From Caldimonas sp. (GTDB lineage: Bacteria > Pseudomonadota > Gammaproteobacteria > Burkholderiales > Burkholderiaceae_C), in NCBI GenBank assembly GCA_030150305.1, contig JASLGD010000118.1, positions 1-11,117 of the forward strand: DNA of 11,117 nucleotides, given 5' to 3'. Position numbers and translations under genes: made by a program. Positions 6,535-11,117 of the stretch are shown one piece after another; positions within the stretch are counted from its first letter, which is position 1; each line of letters opens with the position of its first letter. The notes under the pieces were generated by a model that saw only the letters and a list, made by a program, of their open reading frames with translations, searched no databases and was not told where the DNA came from.

Positions 6535-7476
6535 TCAGAGCGCCTTGATGAGCTCGGGCACCGCGGTGAACAGATCCTGCTCCAAGCCGTAGTCGGCGAC
6601 GCTGAAGATCGGCGCCTCGGCGGCCTTGTTGATCGCGACGATGACCTTCGAGTCCTTCATCCCGGCGAGGTGCTGGATCGCGCCGCTGATGCCGATTGCG
6701 ACGTAGAGCTGCGGCGCGACGATCTTGCCGGTCTGGCCGACCTGCCAGTCGTTGGGCGCATAGCCCGCGTCGACCGCGGCGCGGCTGGCGCCGAGCGCAG
6801 CGCCGAGCTTGTCGGCAAGCGGCGTCAGCACTTCGTTGAACTTCTCGCTCGAGCCGAGCGCGCGACCGCCCGAGACGATGATCTTCGCCGACGTCAGCTC
6901 GGGACGGTCGTTCTTCGCGATCTCGGCGCCCACGAAGCTCGCCTTGCCCGAGTCGCCGACCGGCTGCACGGTCTCGACCGACGCCGCGCCGCCGCTCGCC
7001 GCGGCAGGATCGAACGCGGTCGTGCGCACCGTGATCACCTTGACGGGATCGAGGCTCTGCACGGTCGCGATCGCGTTGCCGGCATAGATCGGGCGCTCGA
7101 AGGTATCGGGCGAGACGATCCTGGTGGTGTCGGAGACCTGCCCGACGTCGAGCTTGGCAGCGACGCGCGGCGCGATGTTCTTGCCCGAGGCGGTCGCCGC
7201 GAACAGGATGTGGCTGTAGCCGCCGGCGAGCGCGAGCACCTGCGCCGCGACGTTCTCGGCGAGCGCGTGCGCGAAGGCGTCGGAGTCGGCGTGCAGCACC
7301 TTGGCGACGCCGGCGATCTGCGCCGCCGCGCCTGCCGCCGCCTGTGCGCCGGTGCCGGCGACGAGAACGTGGACCTGGCCGCCGAGCTGCGCGGCGGCGC
7401 TGACGGTGTTGAGCGTTGCCGGGCGGACGGTTGCGTTGTCGTGCTCGGCGACGACGAGTGCGTTGATCTCGGCCAT
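6535..7476 (-). CDS. etfA: Electron transfer flavoprotein alpha subunit
   Basis: EtfA binds the FAD of the EtfAB heterodimer, which takes electrons from acyl-CoA and related dehydrogenases and passes them to ETF:quinone oxidoreductase. The 313-residue protein has normal length. The N-terminal half (MAEINALVVAEHDN onward) is the alpha/beta domain shared with EtfB. The C-terminal FAD domain shows SGGRALGS (202-209, with the FAD-contacting R205), QVGQTGKIVAPQLYVA (245-260) and the family signature GISGAIQHLAGMKDSK (262-277), followed by VIVAIN. After it the usual NKD is NKA, a minor change. The start ATG lies 2 bp after the etfB stop, and its Shine-Dalgarno AAGGTGAT sits in the last codons of etfB, so the two are translationally coupled. 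The same frame is open upstream to about 8043 inside etfB, but that extension is unrelated to EtfA. Confidence 0.97.
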   Translation of the reverse strand: MAEINALVVAEHDNATVRPATLNTVSAAAQLGGQVHVLVAGTGAQAAAGAAAQIAGVAKVLHADSDAFAHALAENVAAQVLALAGGYSHILFAATASGKNIAPRVAAKLDVGQVSDTTRIVSPDTFERPIYAGNAIATVQSLDPVKVITVRTTAFDPAAASGGAASVETVQPVGDSGKASFVGAEIAKNDRPELTSAKIIVSGGRALGSSEKFNEVLTPLADKLGAALGASRAAVDAGYAPNDWQVGQTGKIVAPQLYVAIGISGAIQHLAGMKDSKVIVAINKAAEAPIFSVADYGLEQDLFTAVPELIKAL

Positions 7477-7478
7477 GT

Positions 7479-8228
7479 TCAGATCACCTTCGCTTCGGTC
7501 TTGAGCTTGGCGACGAGCGTTGCGACGTCGGGCACCTTGACGCCGGCGCCTCGCTTCGGCGGCTCGCTCACCTTGAGGATCTTGAGGTGCGCCTTGGCGT
7601 CGACGCCGAGGTCGGCCGGCTTGACGACGTCGAGCTGCTTCTTCTTCGCCTTCATGATGTTGGGCAGCGTCACGTAGCGCGGCTCGTTGAGGCGCAGGTC
7701 GGTGGTGACGATCGCCGGCAGCTTGACGTTGAGCGTCTCGAGGCCGCCGTCGACCTCGCGCGTCACGTTCGCCGAACCGCCCTGGACCTCGATCTTCGAG
7801 GCGAAGGTCGCCTGCGGCAGGTCGCAGAGCGCGGCGAGCATCTGCCCGGTCTGGTTGCAATCGTCGTCGATCGCCTGCTTGCCGAGGATGACCAGCCCCG
7901 GCTGCTCCTTGTCGACGAGCGCCTTCAGCAGCTTGGCGACCGCGAGCGGCTGCAGCTCTTCGTCGGTCTGGACGAGGATCGCGCGGTCGGCGCCGATCGC
8001 CATCGCCGTGCGCAGCGTCTCCTGGCACTGCTGGACGCCGCACGAGACCGCGATGACCTCGGTGACGGCGCCCTTCTCCTTGAGCCGCACCGCCTCTTCG
8101 ACGGCGATCTCGTCGAAGGGGTTCATGCTCATCTTGACGTTTGCGATGTCGACGCCGGTGCCGTCGCTCTTGACGCGCACCTTGACGTTGTAGTCGACGA
8201 CGCGCTTGACGGGGACGAGAACTTTCAT
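7479..8228 (-). CDS. etfB: Electron transfer flavoprotein beta subunit
   Basis: EtfB binds AMP structurally and carries the recognition loop that docks ETF onto its partner dehydrogenases. The 249-residue protein begins MKVLVPVKRVVDYNVKVRVK. It shows MNPFDEIAVEEAVRLKE (35-51), the nucleotide-binding stretch GKQAIDDDCNQTG (116-128), the ETF-beta signature TREVDGGLETLNVKLPA (156-172), and the recognition-loop region LRLNEPRYVTLPNIMKAKKK (178-197). The sequence looks like a general (group I) ETF serving many dehydrogenases, not a bifurcating or nitrogen-fixation FixA type; this is judged by eye. GGAG lies 5 nt upstream of the ATG. It is the first gene of an etfB-etfA operon with a good promoter candidate and a tandem repeat in the 85 bp before it. 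Confidence 0.97.
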   Translation of the reverse strand: MKVLVPVKRVVDYNVKVRVKSDGTGVDIANVKMSMNPFDEIAVEEAVRLKEKGAVTEVIAVSCGVQQCQETLRTAMAIGADRAILVQTDEELQPLAVAKLLKALVDKEQPGLVILGKQAIDDDCNQTGQMLAALCDLPQATFASKIEVQGGSANVTREVDGGLETLNVKLPAIVTTDLRLNEPRYVTLPNIMKAKKKQLDVVKPADLGVDAKAHLKILKVSEPPKRGAGVKVPDVATLVAKLKTEAKVI

Positions 8229-8240
8229 CGGGGCTCCAGC

Positions 8241-8263
8241 CGAACGATCGATGCGAACGATCG
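8241..8263. repeat. Tandem 10-bp repeat at the etfB transcription start
   Basis: CGAACGATCG occurs twice without mismatch, at 8241-8250 and 8254-8263, a 13-bp period. Each copy contains the palindrome CGATCG. The pair lies between the -10 box and the etfB start codon and would cover the predicted transcription start. This is the geometry of a repressor site, but no regulator gene is nearby, so binding is inference. Confidence 0.5.
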
Positions 8264-8267
8264 TGCT

Positions 8268-8297
8268 ATTTTAGCCGGGCCGACAGCCCCCTCTCGA
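8268..8297 (-). promoter_or_regulatory. Candidate sigma-70 promoter of etfBA
   Basis: On the minus strand, TCGAGA (8297-8292, 4 of 6 to TTGACA), an 18-bp spacer and TAAAAT (8273-8268, 5 of 6 to TATAAT) form a promoter with a start near 8261, about 33 nt before the etfB ATG. The AT-rich TAAAAT stands out in this GC-rich DNA. Confidence 0.6.
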
Positions 8298-8313
8298 CGG
8301 GTGGGAGCGGAGA

Positions 8314-8628
8314 TCAGGGAGCCGACGCGGGCGTCGCCGGATGCGGCGGCGCGAGCCGATCGTCGCACGTGAAGCGCACTTCGGCGGTCTGCACGCTCCA
8401 GAAGTGCCAGCCCTGCGTGTGGCCGACGTCGATCACGGCGCGCTTGCCCTGCGAATCGCAGAACTCGTTCGCGCGTGCGATGCCGCGCGACTTGATGTCG
8501 GCGTCGCTCGGCGTGCCGCCGCCCGCGTCGGCCTTGACGCGGTAGGTCGTCGGACCGGTCTTGACGATGTCCGACTTCGTCGAGCAGGCGGCCAGGGCGA
8601 GGACGATCAGCGCGATCGAAGCTCTCAT
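8314..8628 (-). CDS. Small putative outer-membrane lipoprotein, function unknown
   Basis: This 104-residue protein has a signal peptide MRASIALIVLALAAC ending in the lipobox LAAC, so C15 should be lipidated. Ser at +2 fits transfer to the outer membrane by the Lol system. The mature part has a TYRV strand, the segment ARANEFCDSQGK (51-62) and AEVRFTC (82-88), and ends in a Pro/Ala-rich tail. The two remaining cysteines, C57 and C88, could form a disulfide in the periplasm. From memory, small lipoproteins with an 'ANxFCxxQGK' plus 'AEVxFxC' pattern are common in Burkholderiales and have no known function. The Shine-Dalgarno is weak. It begins 52 bp after the tRNA-Leu gene and ends 85 bp before etfB, same strand, possibly sharing a transcript with the tRNA. 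Confidence 0.8.
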   Translation of the reverse strand: MRASIALIVLALAACSTKSDIVKTGPTTYRVKADAGGGTPSDADIKSRGIARANEFCDSQGKRAVIDVGHTQGWHFWSVQTAEVRFTCDDRLAPPHPATPASAP

Positions 8629-8663
8629 GCGGTGTGGTTCTCGTCGCGTTGGAGGGGGCGTCG

Positions 8664-8680
8664 CTGCGCGCGTTGCGCAG
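8664..8680 (-). other. Hairpin directly after tRNA-Leu
   Basis: A perfect 6-bp stem (CTGCGC and GCGCAG) with a 5-nt loop abuts the encoded CCA end of tRNA-Leu. There is no T-run. It could be a processing signal or a weak terminator; chance is possible. Confidence 0.35.
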
Positions 8681-8765
8681 TGGTACCCGGGGCGGGATTC
8701 GAACCCGCAAGCTGTCCAGCCACGGGTTTTAAGCCCGCTGCGTCTACCAATTTCGCCACCCGGGC
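8681..8765 (-). tRNA. tRNA-Leu (UAA)
   Basis: The 85-nt class II tRNA includes an encoded CCA. The acceptor arm GCCCGGG pairs with CCCGGGT, including the G1-U72 wobble also seen in E. coli tRNA-Leu(UAA). The anticodon loop CTTAAAA gives anticodon UAA, a variable arm follows (GGCTGGACAGCTT region), and the T arm carries GGTTCGAATCC. It reads UUA and UUG, rare codons in such a GC-rich genome, so expression demand may be low. Confidence 0.97.
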
Positions 8766-8778
8766 CCTCGTCGCCGGC

Positions 8779-8791
8779 ACTGTAGCGGCAA
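8779..8791 (-). promoter_or_regulatory. Promoter-like element upstream of tRNA-Leu
   Basis: The minus strand reads TTGCCGCTACAGT, with TACAGT as a possible -10 box 13 bp before the mature tRNA end. The first nine bases, TTGCCGCTA, are identical to those at the tRNA-Gly promoter candidate. No clear -35 box is visible. Confidence 0.4.
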
Positions 8792-8876
8792 GGTTCGATG
8801 CGACTGGTATCAAAGCGAAGCAGGATGTGCTGCGTTGTTCCGTGTGTGCAATTCGCCGCAGCGCACGCACGTCGCT

Positions 8877-8895
8877 AGCGCCGGCGAGCGGCGCT
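8877..8895 (-). other. Hairpin downstream of tRNA-Cys
   Basis: A perfect 6-bp stem (AGCGCC and GGCGCT) with a 7-nt loop lies 19 nt past the tRNA-Cys CCA end. A second, outer pair of arms (GCAGCGC and GCGCTGC) is an alternative. No T-run follows. The 149-bp spacer to tRNA-Leu holds nothing else I can support apart from the tRNA-Leu promoter-like element. Confidence 0.35.
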
Positions 8896-8914
8896 GCAAC
8901 GATCGCACGAAGGG

Positions 8915-8988
8915 TGGAGGCGCGGGCCGGAGTCGAACCGACCTACTCGGATTTGCAATCCGGTGCATAACCGCTTTGCTACCGCGCC
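8915..8988 (-). tRNA. tRNA-Cys (GCA)
   Basis: The 74-nt tRNA has an encoded CCA. The acceptor GGCGCGG pairs with CCGCGCC, the D arm contains AGCAAAGCGGTTATGC, and the anticodon stem CCGGA/TCCGA holds loop TTGCAAA (anticodon GCA). The T arm shows GGTTCGACTCC. It lies between tRNA-Gly and tRNA-Leu on the same strand. Confidence 0.97.
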
Positions 8989-9031
8989 ACGTTCAATGTC
9001 TCGCGCAACGGTATCACGCGAGCCGACGATG

Positions 9032-9056
9032 AAAAAGGGAAGCCTGGGCTTCCCTT
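9032..9056 (-). terminator. Rho-independent terminator after tRNA-Gly
   Basis: On the minus strand AAGGGAAGC-CCAG-GCTTCCCTT forms a perfect 9-bp stem with a 4-nt loop, and the T-run continues as TTTTTC. It begins 12 nt after the tRNA-Gly CCA end, an ideal position for ending the tRNA-Gly transcript before tRNA-Cys. On the plus strand the same stem is followed only by TTCT, so it is mainly a minus-strand terminator. Confidence 0.88.
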
Positions 9057-9067
9057 CTAGTCTGTCC

Positions 9068-9143
9068 TGGAGCGGGAGACGAGTCTCGAACTCGCGACCT
9101 CAACCTTGGCAAGGTTGCGCTCTACCAACTGAGCTACTCCCGC
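9068..9143 (-). tRNA. tRNA-Gly (GCC)
   Basis: The 76-nt tRNA has an encoded CCA. The acceptor GCGGGAG pairs with CTCCCGC, and the D arm is AGCTCAGTTGGTAGAGC. The anticodon stem CAACC/GGTTG holds loop TTGCCAA (anticodon GCC), and the T arm carries GAGTTCGAGACTC. It reads GGC and GGU, the main glycine codons in this DNA, and is the first of three tRNA genes. Confidence 0.98.
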
Positions 9144-9182
9144 ATCGCATCGCCGGCCGAACGGCTCGACGACGCGGGCGCA

Positions 9183-9195
9183 AGTATAGCGGCAA
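9183..9195 (-). promoter_or_regulatory. Candidate promoter of tRNA-Gly
   Basis: The minus strand reads TTGCCGCTATACT, with TATACT (5 of 6 to TATAAT) followed by a GC-rich discriminator (TGCGCCCGCG) of the kind found at growth-rate-controlled stable RNA promoters. The start would fall near 9176, leaving a short leader to be trimmed by RNase P. The -35 region is poor and overlaps the arm of the hairpin at 9206-9238. Confidence 0.55.
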
Positions 9196-9205
9196 CGACA
9201 TCGAC

Positions 9206-9238
9206 GACCCCTTGCGCGAGGGCTTGGCGCAAGGGGTC
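9206..9238 (-). terminator. 12-bp hairpin after lon, probable terminator without T-run
   Basis: GACCCCTTGCGC and GCGCAAGGGGTC form a perfect 12-bp stem with a 9-nt loop starting 8 bp after the lon stop. On the minus strand it is followed by GTCGATGTCG, not by T residues, so termination may be weak or Rho-aided, or the hairpin may protect the lon mRNA 3' end. Confidence 0.6.
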
Positions 9239-9246
9239 TTCGGTCG

Positions 9247-11117
<1,871 letters not shown>

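Noticed and set aside
4098..6548. An 816-codon open frame on the plus strand opposite the acyl-CoA dehydrogenase and nitronate monooxygenase genes
   Set aside because: It is an antisense shadow: low-complexity Arg/Ala/Leu/Asp composition, no domain, no ribosome binding site considered convincing, and the minus-strand genes are unmistakable.
7477..8043. Extension of the etfA frame upstream through etfB, as a longer fusion protein
   Set aside because: The added part is Arg/Ala-rich and unlike EtfA, and it covers etfB in another frame. The ATG at 7476 has a good Shine-Dalgarno and begins a normal EtfA.
8766..8914. A small RNA gene in the 149-bp spacer between tRNA-Cys and tRNA-Leu
   Set aside because: Apart from one hairpin and the tRNA-Leu promoter-like element I see no complete promoter-to-terminator unit, so it is treated as spacer.
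8681..9143. tRNA cluster as an attachment site for an integrated element
   Set aside because: No integrase, no repeated tRNA 3' end, and the genes on both sides are ordinary chromosomal ones.

Overview
The window is high-GC DNA (about two thirds G+C by eye) from a betaproteobacterium, most likely of the order Burkholderiales. This rests on the style of the Lon, SucA, EtfA/EtfB and acyl-CoA dehydrogenase proteins and on codons that nearly always end in G or C. Every gene I can support lies on the minus strand, so transcription runs from right to left. The content is core metabolism and housekeeping. I see no phage, transposon, CRISPR array, toxin-antitoxin pair or defence locus, and no clearly new protein system. 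The less ordinary signals are in the spaces between genes.

Layout in the direction of transcription: the C-terminal three quarters of the Lon protease gene (right edge to 9247); a perfect 12-bp hairpin; three tRNA genes, Gly-GCC, Cys-GCA and Leu-UAA (9143 to 8681), in the order of the enterobacterial glyW-cysT-leuZ operon but here separated by hairpins; a small lipoprotein gene (8628-8314); a promoter with a tandem 10-bp repeat leading into etfB-etfA (8228-6535); a Rho-independent terminator; an acyl-CoA dehydrogenase of the long DmdC-like type and a nitronate monooxygenase (6437-3602), 16 bp apart; a roughly 150-bp structured leader; sucA (3447-589); and the start of sucB (485 to the left edge).

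Functionally, the acyl-CoA dehydrogenase passes electrons to the flavoprotein EtfAB, which feeds the quinone pool through ETF:quinone oxidoreductase (not in the window). SucA and SucB are the E1 and E2 parts of the 2-oxoglutarate dehydrogenase complex of the TCA cycle. The nitronate monooxygenase probably detoxifies nitronates. The most interesting candidate is the sucA leader. It lies where the published but functionally unexplained 'sucA RNA motif' of Burkholderiales is found, and it folds by eye into several hairpins, one of them directly upstream of the ribosome binding site. The left edge is also odd: the sucB reading frame loses resemblance to the E2 family before its expected E3-binding domain.
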